Assembly: GCA_965238265.1 (NCBI GenBank)
Contig: OZ250185.1
Span: 124,001-188,000, forward strand
Direction of reading: 5' to 3'
DNA from: JAJDUF01 sp965238265
Lineage (GTDB): Bacteria; Chloroflexota; UBA11872; UBA12225; JAJDUF01
Length of the DNA: 64,000 nucleotides
Part shown: one piece after another, positions 1 through 9,098 of the stretch
Numbering within the stretch: position 1 is the first letter of the stretch
How the letters are laid out: every line of letters begins with the position of its first letter
Translations under genes and position numbers: made by a program
Notes under the pieces: generated by a model
What the model was told of the DNA's origin: nothing
The model's input: only the letters and a program-made list of their open reading frames with translations
Databases searched by the model: none

Positions 1-1287
1 TTCTTCCACGTCTGTCACAGCATACCCGATGGGCTGGGCTTGGCCATCCATACTCCGGTGGGCCTCATCGTCCATTCGGGTGACTTCAAGTTCGACCACA
101 CGCCGATCAATGAGGGTCGGACGGACGTAGCCAAGCTCGCTGACCTAGGCACCCAAGACGTGCTGTGTCTGCTCTCCGACAGTACCTATGCCGACCTGCC
201 AGGGTATACGCCCTCGGAGCGCGTGGTAGCCGATACGTTTGACCGGGTGTTTGCCTCGGCGCCTGGCCGTATCATCGTCACCACCTTCGCCTCCCTCATC
301 TCGCGCGTGCAGCTCGTCCTCAACACTGCCGCTCATTTTGACCGCAAAGTGTGCCTCGTCGGGCGCAGTATGGTGCAGAACTGCGGGATTGCCCGCGACC
401 TCGGCTACCTATCTGTGCCGGCCGGCATGTTGATCGAGCTTGAGGAGCTAGGCAATTATCCTCCGGAGCGGCTCGTCCTGGTCTCTACGGGCAGTCAAGG
501 AGAGCCGACCTCGGCGCTGGCACGCATGGCGAACCGCGATCATCGTCACATTGAGATTGTGCCCGGAGACACCGTCGTTATCTCCGCTACTCCCATCCCA
601 GGTAACGAAGAGCTTGTGCATCGCACGGTAGACAATCTCTTTCGCCTGGGCGCCAACGTGCTCTGGAGTCGCAGCGGGCACGATGGTACCGGACAGCAGG
701 TCCACGTTTCTGGCCATGGCAGTCAGGAAGAGCTGAAGCTCATGTTGAGCCTGATCCGGCCGCAATACTTCATCCCTATTCACGGTGAGTATCGGCACCT
801 GGTCCATCATGCCCGGATCGCGGAGTCACTGGGCATTCCGCAGTCCAACATCTTTGTGATAGAAGATGGCGAGGTCGTCGAGTTCGGGAACAGCTGGGCG
901 CAGCTGGGTAAGTCGGTGCCGGCGGGCTACGTGTTCGTGGACGGCTTGGGGGTGGGTGACGTCGGGAACGTCGTCCTCCGAGACCGTCGCGTCCTGGCGC
1001 AGGACGGCATCCTGGTGGCGCTCATCACCGTTGATCGCCACAGTGGGCAGCTTGTTGGCCGCCCAGACATCGTGACCCGCGGCTTTGTCTACGCTCGCGA
1101 GTCCGAGGAGTTGATGGCCGAAGCCCGCGAGGAGATTCAGTCGGTGTTCAACGGGGCCAGCGACGGTGCCACTGCCGATGCCGATTGGTCCACGGTCAAG
1201 GGCAAAGTCCACGGCGTTCTGCGGCGCTTATTCTACAAGCGCACCCGCCGCCGGCCGATGATCCTGCCCGTCGTGACCGAGGTGTAA
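1..1287 (+). CDS. rnj: Ribonuclease J, N-terminus outside the window
   Basis: Metallo-beta-lactamase/beta-CASP ribonuclease with 5'-3' exo- and endonuclease activity in RNA maturation and decay. The frame is open from base 1, so the gene starts upstream. The first residues read HSIPDGLGLAIHTPVG, followed by the metal-ligand motif GDFKFD. A beta-CASP region (VGRSM) and the late motif SGHGSQEEL...PIHGEYRHL follow. The last ~150 residues match the RNase J C-terminal domain, with RPDIVTRGFVY and a basic RRLFYKRTRRRP tail. About 428 codons are visible of the usual ~550, so the missing part is mainly the N-terminal lactamase half. No frameshift is seen. It is followed by a weak hairpin and about 1 kb of decayed sequence before ftsK. 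The family assignment is secure; an MBL protein of another subfamily is unlikely given the C-terminal domain. Confidence 0.93.
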   Translation, partial: FFHVCHSIPDGLGLAIHTPVGLIVHSGDFKFDHTPINEGRTDVAKLADLGTQDVLCLLSDSTYADLPGYTPSERVVADTFDRVFASAPGRIIVTTFASLISRVQLVLNTAAHFDRKVCLVGRSMVQNCGIARDLGYLSVPAGMLIELEELGNYPPERLVLVSTGSQGEPTSALARMANRDHRHIEIVPGDTVVISATPIPGNEELVHRTVDNLFRLGANVLWSRSGHDGTGQQVHVSGHGSQEELKLMLSLIRPQYFIPIHGEYRHLVHHARIAESLGIPQSNIFVIEDGEVVEFGNSWAQLGKSVPAGYVFVDGLGVGDVGNVVLRDRRVLAQDGILVALITVDRHSGQLVGRPDIVTRGFVYARESEELMAEAREEIQSVFNGASDGATADADWSTVKGKVHGVLRRLFYKRTRRRPMILPVVTEV

Positions 1288-1292
1288 CGTCT

Positions 1293-1309
1293 CGGCTCAT
1301 GGCGAGCCG
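1293..1309 (+). terminator. Weak hairpin after the RNase J gene
   Basis: A 6-bp perfect stem (CGGCTC/GAGCCG) with a 5-nt loop begins five bases after the stop codon. There is no T-tract, so it is only a possible terminator or 3'-end stabiliser. Confidence 0.25.
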
Positions 1310-1490
1310 GTAACGTGATGTATGGCTCCAAGCTCGGCTATCAGAAAAGGGATAACCGTCAGCGGAATCCTAAGCGCTTGATGGAGGGCGCCCGTCAAGT
1401 AGACTCAAGACAAGATGGGACACAGTATCCCCCGGAGTAACTGATCCATGCTCCCCGGAGTGCCACTGTGAGCCAAGAAGGGGAGAGTTG

Positions 1491-1715
1491 ATGACTACCG
1501 AGACGGCAGCCGCACCGGACGCGGCGGTGACGGCGGCCTAGCGTGAGCGGGTAGACGAGCGGCTAGGGCGCCTGGAAGTGGATCTGGCAACGGTCACGGC
1601 CACGCTACCGCACTTAGCCACGAAGGCGGACATGCCCGCGCTACTCTGGAAGTTGGGCATTGGCGGTGTGGCACTGGCCGGCGTGGTGGTGGCGATCCTC
1701 AAGCTCTCGCAGTGA
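1491..1715 (+). pseudogene. Small coiled-coil/membrane protein with an in-frame amber codon
   Basis: An ATG at 1491 sits 3 nt after a good ribosome-binding site (GGGGAGAG). It opens a 74-codon reading frame that is interrupted by TAG at 1539-1541 (codon 17) and then runs to TGA at 1713-1715. The downstream part has an amphipathic coiled-coil-like stretch (VDERLGRLEVDLATVTATL), then LATKADMPALLWK and one hydrophobic helix ending in ILKLSQ. This layout resembles the small DUF1640-type coiled-coil plus membrane-anchor proteins; that comparison is from memory of the family. The upstream 16 codons are Ala/Thr-rich and coding-like, so a nonsense mutation is the simplest reading. A later GTG start inside the coiled coil could still give a short product. 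Confidence 0.5.
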
Positions 1716-1827
1716 GGCTGTACACTCGGCAGCGATGACCGCAGAACAACCGGACCAGGCGCCGGCGAGGCGCTAAGTGGACGCTGTTACTTTGGTATCT
1801 AATTCCTAATTCCCCTGGTATAGGCCA

Positions 1828-2286
1828 TTACCATTCAACTTCCAGATAGACCGGGAAACGTCCTACGGCCTCCCACAGCTGCGGCTGTATGCTCGCCCAG
1901 TGGCCCATGGTAGCGCTTGCCGCTTTCCACAGCGCCAGGGCTTCCTCCGGGCTGCTGCGAGCTTCCACAGTGACCACGATTTCCGGCCCCGCATCCTCCT
2001 CCGGACACTCTCACTCGTAGACCTCAACCGCAGTCACCGCCACCATGCGCTGCTCGGCCTCATCGAGCGCTGCAGCGGCGACGGCTTCAATCGTCTCGCA
2101 GAGGCCCGAGGGTGCCTTGGCTAACGCCTTGCTGAAGTGGATCGGATGGCGGGGTCGTGCGGACACCGCCGCTACGACTGCCGCAGCATTATTATCGAGT
2201 ACAACGGGCGCTCGCTCTGTAGTCGTGCGCCGTTTCGACAAGAACGCCTCCTCGCGCTGGGCATAAAGAGCGGTCATCTTCATCAT
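1828..2286 (-). pseudogene. Unrecognised ~150-aa protein with one in-frame TGA
   Basis: Reading minus from an ATG at 2286 gives 91 codons, a TGA at 2011-2013, and then 60 further coding-like codons ending in TAA at 1828-1830. The second part (VVTVEARSSPEEALALWKAAS, ending FPVYLEVEW) has normal composition and high GC at third positions, which argues that it was translated together with the first part. I do not recognise the family. The TGA sits between acidic residues (VEVYE then ECPEED) and not at an obvious redox cysteine, so nonsense mutation is preferred over selenocysteine. It points towards the RNase J gene and ends opposite sequence with no other feature. A start further upstream (to 2382) would overlap ftsK. 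Confidence 0.45.
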
Positions 2287-2352
2287 ACCGCGCAGCCGGC
2301 CGCCATGGCCCGTGTGAGAGGCGGCGACGGGTAGGTAATCGTTCTTTGAGGT

Positions 2353-4785
2353 ATGAGCCGAAGTACGTCTACTACCCGTCAAGCGCGCCGCGGCAAGGCG
2401 CCGGCTACCCCTGGTCGCGACTGGAGCGACTGGCTTGGTGATCGGCTGACGACGCGCTTTCCCTATGGGCTGGCCGTGTTCGCCCTCGGTGGCTTTACGC
2501 TGTTCAGCCTCCTCTCGCCGAACGGTTCCCTGACCCGGCCTTGGGCCGACCGTGCCCTTGAGATCGTCGGCTGGGGCACAGTGCCGCTGTCGCTATTGCT
2601 CATGATCGCCGGCGCAGCGATCTTGCGCGGACCCGGCGTCCGCACTTGGCTCCTCGCCGGTCGGTTGCTGGCGGCCCTGGCCAGTGGTATCTCCCTGACG
2701 GCGTTCTTGGCGGTGTCCGTGGGCACAGACGCAGATTACCCTTGGCCGTGGCTCGCGGCCCTCGCGACGTTCGGCGACGTGCCCGCAGCGGCGATTGCCC
2801 AGGCGTTCGGGCGCTTGGGCGGGCTGGTCGTCCTCTGCGCGGTCGCGCTTATCGGCGCAGGCGCCTCGCTGGGCCTCAGCTTGGAGCGGTGGGGGCACGT
2901 GGGCCGAGCAGTGCTCGTGGGCGCCATGAGCGTCGCCCGGGTCGCTGCCTGGGGGTTGTGGTATCTAGGCCGGGGGGTCTCGATAGCGCTCAGTTTGGCG
3001 GCAGTTGCCGCATTGGCAGCGGCCCGTGCCCTCCGATTGTGGGCTGCCGACGCCCTCCGGTTGTGGGCTGCCGACGCCCTCCAATCGTGGGCTGCGGCGC
3101 GTGCCGCCGCGCAGACGGTGGTGGACGAGGAACCGGAGGGGCAGCTTGTCGCTGCCTCGCCTCACCCGCCGCGGTCGCGCGATGTCGCCAGCGAACCGGC
3201 GGAAGCGGGAGCGGCCCCGCTCGCCGCCACGGCAGACCTCGCTGCGGAGTCGCTGCCGGTCACCCCCGACCACCTGGCGGCAGAGCTACTGCCCGGGTGG
3301 CAGCCCCCCTCTACGGCCATGCTCGCCAGCGCCGCTGCCCAACAGATCAGCGCCGCAGAAACGGACGAGAAGTCCAGAGTGATCGAGGAAACGCTCGCTG
3401 CGTTCAACGTACCCGTGCAGGTAGTAGAGACCCGCGTTGGGCCGACGGTGAGTCAGTTTGGCCTGCGGCCGGCGCCAGGTATCACCGTCCAGCGCATCAA
3501 GCGCCTCCAGGACGACCTGATGCTCGCGCTCGCGGCGCCATCCTTGCGGGTCGAGACGCCGGTGCCTGGGCGCCCGGTGGTCGGGATCGAGATACCGAAC
3601 TCCGGCATCGGAGTAGTGGGCCTGCGCGAGGTGCTCGAATCCAAGCCGTTCGTGCAGGACAAGGGTACCCTGAAGATCGCGCTGGGCCGCGATGTGGATG
3701 GAAAACCGCGCCTTGGTGATCTGGCGAAGATGCCCCACCTGCTCATTGCCGGCCAAACCGGCTCCGGAAAATCGGTCTGCATCAACACGATTGTTGCCTC
3801 CTTGCTCTACCAGGGAACGCCGGACACGCTACAGCTCCTGATGATTGATCCGAAGATGGTCGAGCTGGTGGAGTACGAGGGTATCCCCCACCTCCGCTAT
3901 CCCGTAGTCGTCGAGCTTACGGAGGCGGCCAAGGTCTTGCTGTGGGCGGTGGAGGAGATGGAGCGCCGCTACCGCCTGCTCAAGGATGCCGGCTACCGCA
4001 ATATCCAGACCTACAATAACGCCCTCGCCGACCGTGATGGCGGTGACGGTGACGACGAGGCTGGCCCGGCGCCGCTGCCCTATCTCGTGCTCATCATTGA
4101 CGAGCTGGCCGATCTCATGATGTTTGCGCCCGACGACGTAGAACCGGCGATCTGCCGCCTGACAGCCAAATCACGGGCCGTCGGCATCCATCTGGTCGTC
4201 GCCACGCAGCGCCCGTCCGTGGACGTTGTGACCGGCCTCATCAAGGCAAATATGCCGAGCCGGATCGCCTTTGCCGTCAGCAGCCAGACGGACTCCCGGG
4301 TCATTCTCGATACCGGCGGGGCCGAGAATCTGCTCGGCCGCGGAGACATGCTGTATCTCCCCTACGACTCCGGCCGACCGGTGCGTGTGCAATGCGCCTA
4401 TGTCTCCGACGAAGAGATCACCGGGCTGGTTGAGTTCTGGAAAGCGCAGGGCCCCCCGGACTACGTAGACGAGGAAGAGATCGCCCACTTGCAGCTCAAG
4501 GAGGATGAGGCTGCGGAGACGGGCCGGGAGAACCCCGAGCTTGAGCTAGCCCTGGGTGCTATTGAAGAGCTGGACTATACCTCGGTCTCGTGGCTCCAGC
4601 GTAAGTTGGGCATCGGCTATCCCAAAGCCGCACGCCTCATGGATGATCTCGTCGAACGCGGGATTGTCGTGAAGGAAGACAGCCCTGGGCGCTCATACCG
4701 GGTGGTACCTGGTGCCCCCTTTGCGGCCCTGCGGGGCGAATGGGAGTTGCCAGGCCAGGACGATGACGACGAAGAGCCGTTCTGA
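2353..4785 (+). CDS. ftsK: FtsK/SpoIIIE-family DNA translocase
   Basis: Septum-located ATP-driven DNA pump that clears and segregates chromosome ends at division. The 810 residues show the family order. Four to five hydrophobic helices lie in roughly residues 30-220. A linker rich in Ala and Pro runs to about 330. The alpha/beta motor follows, with Walker A GQTGSGKS near residue 467 and Walker B LIIDELADLM near 580. The C-terminal winged-helix gamma domain is present (WLQRKLGIGYPKAARLMDDL), which normally reads KOPS polarity sequences. The length is typical. The start at ATG 2353 follows a gene-poor stretch and no strong Shine-Dalgarno is evident. The linker contains a three-copy 8-residue repeat described separately. 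The next gene is separated by a block of interspersed repeats, so it is probably transcribed alone. Confidence 0.95.
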   Translation: MSRSTSTTRQARRGKAPATPGRDWSDWLGDRLTTRFPYGLAVFALGGFTLFSLLSPNGSLTRPWADRALEIVGWGTVPLSLLLMIAGAAILRGPGVRTWLLAGRLLAALASGISLTAFLAVSVGTDADYPWPWLAALATFGDVPAAAIAQAFGRLGGLVVLCAVALIGAGASLGLSLERWGHVGRAVLVGAMSVARVAAWGLWYLGRGVSIALSLAAVAALAAARALRLWAADALRLWAADALQSWAAARAAAQTVVDEEPEGQLVAASPHPPRSRDVASEPAEAGAAPLAATADLAAESLPVTPDHLAAELLPGWQPPSTAMLASAAAQQISAAETDEKSRVIEETLAAFNVPVQVVETRVGPTVSQFGLRPAPGITVQRIKRLQDDLMLALAAPSLRVETPVPGRPVVGIEIPNSGIGVVGLREVLESKPFVQDKGTLKIALGRDVDGKPRLGDLAKMPHLLIAGQTGSGKSVCINTIVASLLYQGTPDTLQLLMIDPKMVELVEYEGIPHLRYPVVVELTEAAKVLLWAVEEMERRYRLLKDAGYRNIQTYNNALADRDGGDGDDEAGPAPLPYLVLIIDELADLMMFAPDDVEPAICRLTAKSRAVGIHLVVATQRPSVDVVTGLIKANMPSRIAFAVSSQTDSRVILDTGGAENLLGRGDMLYLPYDSGRPVRVQCAYVSDEEITGLVEFWKAQGPPDYVDEEEIAHLQLKEDEAAETGRENPELELALGAIEELDYTSVSWLQRKLGIGYPKAARLMDDLVERGIVVKEDSPGRSYRVVPGAPFAALRGEWELPGQDDDDEEPF
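3028..3096 (+). repeat. 24-bp in-frame tandem repeat in ftsK
   Basis: Three copies of a 24-bp unit (the last cut to 21 bp) encode ALRLWAAD, ALRLWAAD and ALQSWAA in the linker just after the membrane segments of FtsK. The unit keeps the frame, so it is a length-variable spacer and not a break. Confidence 0.8.
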
Positions 4786-4792
4786 GCCACCG

Positions 4793-5045
4793 CCTCACCC
4801 CCCGGCCCCCGTTCCACTTGTGGAGAGGGAGAGTCTAGCGCCCGTCATTCCCGCGAAAGCGGGAATCCATGTCCCCCTGCGGAGCGGGGGGACCAGAGGG
4901 GGGCCGATATTGGACCTAACCCCCGGCCCCTTCCCTCCAGGGCAGGGGAGTCATGGCGGCGACCGGCCGCCGCTGCCCTCCAGGGAAAGCGGTCCGCATG
5001 GCGCCCGGCAGCCCCTTCCCTTCAGGGAGGGGGGTGGGGGTAGGT
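4793..5045. repeat. Cluster of GC-rich interspersed palindromic repeats
   Basis: This gene-free stretch between ftsK and the CinA-like gene is built from several repeat types that recur elsewhere in the window. 4793-4833 is a CCTCACCCCCCGGCC...TGGAGAGG type. 4844-4868 is the ATTCCCGCGAAAGCGGGAAT palindrome. 4871-4905 is a GTCCCCCTGCGGAGCGGGGG type. 4916-4954 and 4971-5045 are of the CCCCTTCCCT...AGGGAGGGG type. All lie outside recognisable coding sequence. Any longer protein read through this block upstream of 5072 is a repeat artefact. Confidence 0.8.
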
Positions 5046-5071
5046 GTGCTCCTCCACACGAAAACCTACCC

Positions 5072-5617
5072 TTGTCAGCTTCCTCGGCCCCGGGAGCGGT
5101 CGCTGATCTTGTCAGCGCGATTGCCACGCTGCTCATCGCTGACGGCCAGACTTTGGGCGTGGCCGAATCGTCAACGGGGGGGCTACTGGGCCACTGGCTG
5201 ACCGACCGGCCTGGCGCCTCGCGCTGGTTTCTAGGCGGGGTCATCGCCTATCACAATCGGCTCAAGACGGCACTGCTGGGCGCCCCGGCTGCCCTCCTCG
5301 ACCGTAGCGACACGAGCGCCGGCGGCACGGTCAGCGCGGCCACGGCGCGGGCATTGGCACTCGGCGCCCGGCAGCGTCTCCAATGTGACTGGGCCGTCGC
5401 CGAAACCGGCTTGGCCGGCGCCCATCCGGGCCGGTCACGCAAGCCGATTGGCCTGAGCTACATCGCGGTGGCCGGCCCCGGAGCGGCTGCCGGCGGTCAG
5501 CCGCGGGTGTGGACAGCAGAGCATCAGTTCGAGGGCAGCCGCAGCGCCAACAAAGCTGCGGCGGCGCACGCCGCGCTCCACCTCCTGCATCAAGCGCTAG
5601 TAGAGGCTGCCGGCTGA
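5072..5617 (+). CDS. CinA C-terminal-domain amidase (PncC-like NMN amidohydrolase)
   Basis: About 180 residues matching the CinA C-terminal/PncC fold, which deamidates nicotinamide mononucleotide in pyridine-nucleotide recycling. Visible signatures are the catalytic-region motif GVAESSTGGLLGHWLTDRPG, then FLGGVIAYHNRLKTALLG, and AVAETGLAGAHPGRSRKPIG near the C-terminus. The length equals a stand-alone PncC. The reading frame extends upstream to 4712 but that part is translated repeat sequence. TTG at 5072, just after the repeat block, is the only start giving a normal N-terminus; no clear ribosome-binding site supports it, so the exact start is uncertain. Its last 28 bases overlap the convergent MBL-nuclease gene. 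Confidence 0.8.
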   Translation: MSASSAPGAVADLVSAIATLLIADGQTLGVAESSTGGLLGHWLTDRPGASRWFLGGVIAYHNRLKTALLGAPAALLDRSDTSAGGTVSAATARALALGARQRLQCDWAVAETGLAGAHPGRSRKPIGLSYIAVAGPGAAAGGQPRVWTAEHQFEGSRSANKAAAAHAALHLLHQALVEAAG

Positions 5618-6630
5618 TCGAACAGGCCGGGCTGATAGGCGTCGTCGGGGAGGTGGTAGGCGGGGATGCCCTGGCTCCGCAGGATGCCGGCGAACGTGCT
5701 GTCCCCATGCACCGTGTAGACCACGCGCGGCTGCGCTTGCTCGACATAACTGAGCAGATCAGTATAGTCGGCGTGGTCACTCAACGGGAGCAGATAGTCG
5801 GCGCCGAACCGATAGCGCGCAGTGGGGTCTGCCGCCCAACCGCTCAGGAAGAAGCTCTGCACGCGCCTCAGACTGCGGATCAAGGGGTCGGCGCGGCGCC
5901 GGTGGGGGGGAGCCAGGATCACCTTGTTGCGGACGTCCTGAGCGGTTTCCGGCGTGAGCAGCGCGTAGTCCCCCAGCGGTACGTCGAGGCGTTCGTAATC
6001 TTGGGCAATCGCGTAGATCTGCTCCTGAACCAGGACCTCAAAACCGGCGTTGGTCAGCAGCGCCAGCGCCTCCTGGCCTTTGCCCAACGCATAGGCGAGC
6101 ACCAGCGGCGTCCGGCCGGTTTCGAGACAGCGTGACACGCGGTCGTGCAGCTCGTCGGCCACCGTCTCGACAGCCGGGAACTGATAGTGAGGTTGGCCGT
6201 AGGTACACTCCATCACCAGCACGTCGCAGCGCCGCACCTCGCACGGTTCTACCGCCGGGCCACTCTTCAGGCGAAAGTCGCCAGTATAGACAACCGTCTG
6301 CCCATCGGGCCCGCGCACCTGCGCTTGCGCCGATCCCAGAATATGCCCGGCCGGAAACAGCTCCAGCTCATATTGATCGAATTGGCGCGGCTGCCCGAAC
6401 GGTAGCTCGATCACGTCGCGTCGCCGGGTGCGCTGGCGATAGAAAACGGCCGTCGCGGGCGTGGCCACTGCCCGGCGATGGGGGCGGCAATGGTCACTGT
6501 GTCCGTGCGAGACGAACGCGAGCGGCTTGCGTAGCTCTGGATCGAGCCACAGATCGGGCGCCGGCCAGTGCAGGCCGCGGTCATAGCGAAAATGTGTCGG
6601 CCGGAACGTGGGAGCGGCTACAACAGACAT
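5590..6630 (-). CDS. MBL-fold exonuclease of the ligase-associated/CPSF type
   Basis: 346 residues with the metallo-beta-lactamase metal motif SHGHSDHC near residue 39, AGHILGSAQ, YTGDF and, late in the protein, PLSDHADY followed by VYTVHGD. These are features of the DNA/RNA-processing branch that includes the ligase-associated exonuclease found beside Lhr helicase and ATP-dependent ligase in other bacteria. No such ligase or helicase lies next to it here, so the pathway is not shown by context. Length is close to the ~330-aa family norm. It is convergent with, and overlaps by 28 nt, the CinA-like gene. It likely cleaves DNA 3' ends, but RNA-directed activity cannot be excluded from sequence. 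Confidence 0.82.
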   Translation of the reverse strand: MSVVAAPTFRPTHFRYDRGLHWPAPDLWLDPELRKPLAFVSHGHSDHCRPHRRAVATPATAVFYRQRTRRRDVIELPFGQPRQFDQYELELFPAGHILGSAQAQVRGPDGQTVVYTGDFRLKSGPAVEPCEVRRCDVLVMECTYGQPHYQFPAVETVADELHDRVSRCLETGRTPLVLAYALGKGQEALALLTNAGFEVLVQEQIYAIAQDYERLDVPLGDYALLTPETAQDVRNKVILAPPHRRRADPLIRSLRRVQSFFLSGWAADPTARYRFGADYLLPLSDHADYTDLLSYVEQAQPRVVYTVHGDSTFAGILRSQGIPAYHLPDDAYQPGLFDQPAASTSA

Positions 6631-6757
6631 ATGCTGCCTCAGGCTTCCTGTCGGCGGAGTGTACCGGTCCTTCTAACGCAACCGGCCGCCCTCATGCCTC
6701 TGCGCTACACTGATGGTTGAAGTCACAACAGCTTGCTATGGGCAGCGGTGAAGGACT

Positions 6758-7804
6758 GTGAGTAACGGTGTACCGTCGGGCCAAAAGGGGCTGTCGTCCT
6801 GGCTCAGGGGTGCTGGCGCGATCACGTCCGATCTGACGGTCAACGTCGCGCCGTCGCACCCGTCTGGCTTGACGCTCAGTAACCCTGTCATAGCAGCGAG
6901 CGGCACGTTCGGCTATGGTGTCGAGTTCGCCGGGCTGGTGGATATACAGCGCCTCGGCGCCATCGTCTGCAAGGGCACCACGTTGCGACCACGTGCGGGC
7001 AACCCACCGCCGCGCACGGTGGAGACGGCGGCCGGGATGCTCAACTCTATCGGCCTACAGAATGTGGGCGTCCAGGCGGTCATCGAGCAGTATGCGCCAC
7101 AGTGGGCCACCTGGGCGGTGCCGGTGCTGGTCAACATCGCCGGGGAGTCGGTAGCCGACTTCGCCCGTTTGGCCGAGCTGCTCGACGGTGTGCCGGGTGT
7201 TGCTGCCCTGGAAGTCAATATCTCCTGCCCGAACAGCGAGGCAGGCGGCGTCTCCTTTGGGCAAGACCCCGACATGACCGCGGCCGTCACGCGGGCCGTG
7301 CGCGGTGCCACCAGTCTACCGACGGTCGTCAAGCTCACGCCCAACGTGACCGACATCCAGCCGGTTGCGCTGGCCGCAGAAGCAGCCGGCGCACATGCGC
7401 TGTCGCTCGTCAATACATTCAATGGCCTGGCGATAGACGTGGGTCAGCGTGTGCCACGGTTGGGCCAAGGTGCCGGGGGCCTTTCCGGCCCCGCCATCAA
7501 GCCGCTCGCCATCGCGCTGGTCGCGCGTGTGGCCGAGGTCGCTACCGTGCCGATCATCGGCATCGGGGGGATCAGCAATGGTGAGGATGCCCTGGAGTTC
7601 ATCCTCGCCGGCGCCAGCGCCGTGCAGGTCGGGACGATGCACTTTGTCAACCCGCGAGCGAGCTTGGACGTTCTGGAAGAAGTAGCGGCCTGGCTCCGGC
7701 GGCACCGGGTTGCGTCCGTGGTGGAGCTTACCGGCCGCGGTCATCCCGTGCCGGCTGTGCGCGAGCAGGCAGTGGTGGACGCCACGGCCGCGGGCTTGCG
7801 ATAA
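6758..7804 (+). CDS. pyrD: Dihydroorotate dehydrogenase (class 1, PyrDB type)
   Basis: Oxidises dihydroorotate to orotate in pyrimidine synthesis, using FMN. The core starts near residue 35 (LSNPVIAASGTFGYG) and shows AIVCKGTTLRPRAGNPPPR, the substrate-loop motif VNISCPNSEAGGVSFG, VVKLTPNVTD, LVNTFNGLAID and the FMN-phosphate motif PIIGIGGISNGEDALEFILAGASAVQVGT. These match class 1B more than the membrane class 2. A PyrK electron-transfer partner is not in the window. GTG at 6758 with AAGGA seven bases upstream gives a ~34-residue N-terminal extension; a later start would remove it. It stands alone, divergent from the MBL nuclease. Confidence 0.93.
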   Translation: MSNGVPSGQKGLSSWLRGAGAITSDLTVNVAPSHPSGLTLSNPVIAASGTFGYGVEFAGLVDIQRLGAIVCKGTTLRPRAGNPPPRTVETAAGMLNSIGLQNVGVQAVIEQYAPQWATWAVPVLVNIAGESVADFARLAELLDGVPGVAALEVNISCPNSEAGGVSFGQDPDMTAAVTRAVRGATSLPTVVKLTPNVTDIQPVALAAEAAGAHALSLVNTFNGLAIDVGQRVPRLGQGAGGLSGPAIKPLAIALVARVAEVATVPIIGIGGISNGEDALEFILAGASAVQVGTMHFVNPRASLDVLEEVAAWLRRHRVASVVELTGRGHPVPAVREQAVVDATAAGLR

Positions 7805-7901
7805 TCCATCGGCTTGCCGGCCGGCCAGGCCGGGGACCTACTACCTCACTGAGCTGGCACAGTTCATACCAGGGCCGGCGGCGTGCATAGCCGCTACCAC
7901 T

Positions 7902-9098
7902 ATGGAATCTCCGGCGCCTTCGACGCGGCTGTGGCCGGCATCGGCTTGGCGGCGGGCGTGGGCAGCGCGCTCCCCAACTGCCTGGCGGCGGATCTATTAC
8001 TCATCCCTGCTGTCACTGCTGGTAGTTCTAGTAGCCCTGTTGCTGCTGGTGCTGCTCGCAGCGTGGCTGCAGCTACAGTCCCGATCAGCCCAGCCCGCAG
8101 CAGCGCTCCCGCCCGGTGATGTTACTGTGCCGGCAGCCGACCGTGCGGACGTGGCGCCAGCGGCCACCGAGCCGGCCCCAGCCCTGGCCGCAGTGGCGCA
8201 GCGGGGCGCAGCGCTGGTCGAGCAAAGCCGGGACTTGGTCCGACGCGGCGCAAGGGCAGTTATTCCGCCCTGGACCGACGAGCAGCCGCTTACCTTCTTG
8301 ATCTTGGGCGTGGACCGGCGTGGCCAAGAGATACCGCGCAGTGACGCCATTATCGTGGTCAGCATTGATCCGGTCGAGCGGCGTGCTGTGCTCATCTCCG
8401 TGCCCCGCGACCTCTATGTGGACATTGCCGGCTATGGCGTCATGCGGATCAATCAAACCTTTGTCCAAGGTGGCGCGCAGTTGACGAGACAGACGGTGGG
8501 GGCGGTGCTGGGCCTGCCGGTTGACTACTTCGTCAAGATAGAGTTCGACGGCTTCGAGCGCATTATTGACACCCTGGGCGGCGTGGAGGTTGAGCTAGCG
8601 CAGCCGCTCTATGACCCCTACTACCCTGATGATGCAGATGGGTTCAAGCCGCTGCGGATTCCGGCCGGGAGGCAGCGTCTCAACGGTGAGCAGGCGCTGG
8701 GCTTTGCCCGCTCGCGGATGACCGATCCGGAGTCCGACTTTGGGCGCAGCAAGCGCCAGCAGCAGTTACTGTTGGCGCTGCGCGATCAGCTCCTCACCAG
8801 CGACATCCTGCCGCGGCTGCCGGTCTTGGCCCAACAGTTGAGCGATGCAGTGACAACGGACTTTCCGCTCACGAAGGTGCCCTCGTTGGCCCGGCTAGGT
8901 ATGTCCATTGCCGACGACCGGATCACCCGCATCGCGATCAACTACGATCAGGGGATGGTAGCCAGCGCCATTACCGCCACCGGGGCCGAGGTCCTCATCC
9001 CCGACTTGCCACGGATCCGGCAGATCGTCCACCAAGCCGTCGTTGGCAGCACTGAAACAGCCGCCGAGGAAGCGGTCCCCAGCACGGCGGCGGGTTAG
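7902..9098 (+). CDS. LytR-CpsA-Psr (LCP) family membrane protein
   Basis: Extracytoplasmic enzyme family that transfers undecaprenyl-linked glycopolymers to peptidoglycan. From ATG 7902 the protein is 398 residues. There is a basic N-terminus, one strong transmembrane helix at about residues 30-53 (SLLVVLVALLLLVLL), an Ala/Pro linker, then the LCP domain with FLILGVDRRGQ, RSDAIIVVSIDP, VLISVPRDLYV and RINQTFVQGG. The conserved charged residues of the pyrophosphate pocket are present. Earlier in-frame starts back to 7710 lie inside pyrD and give unlike sequence. The 3' end overlaps the convergent gene by four bases. The substrate polymer is unknown. Confidence 0.88.
   Translation: MESPAPSTRLWPASAWRRAWAARSPTAWRRIYYSSLLSLLVVLVALLLLVLLAAWLQLQSRSAQPAAALPPGDVTVPAADRADVAPAATEPAPALAAVAQRGAALVEQSRDLVRRGARAVIPPWTDEQPLTFLILGVDRRGQEIPRSDAIIVVSIDPVERRAVLISVPRDLYVDIAGYGVMRINQTFVQGGAQLTRQTVGAVLGLPVDYFVKIEFDGFERIIDTLGGVEVELAQPLYDPYYPDDADGFKPLRIPAGRQRLNGEQALGFARSRMTDPESDFGRSKRQQQLLLALRDQLLTSDILPRLPVLAQQLSDAVTTDFPLTKVPSLARLGMSIADDRITRIAINYDQGMVASAITATGAEVLIPDLPRIRQIVHQAVVGSTETAAEEAVPSTAAG

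Noticed and set aside
1539..1541. In-frame TAG as pyrrolysine or recoded codon
   Set aside because: No pyl genes or methylamine methyltransferase (MtmB-type) are visible; a nonsense mutation in a small gene is simpler.
2011..2013. Third selenocysteine codon
   Set aside because: The TGA is not at a redox Cys position of any family I recognise, and the only nearby hairpin is too close to the codon and weak.
2646..3719. 357-codon plus-strand frame rich in Arg and Gly
   Set aside because: Out-of-frame shadow of ftsK with no motif.
4712..5071. N-terminal extension of the CinA-like protein
   Set aside because: The extra ~120 codons are translations of interspersed repeats and give no family similarity.
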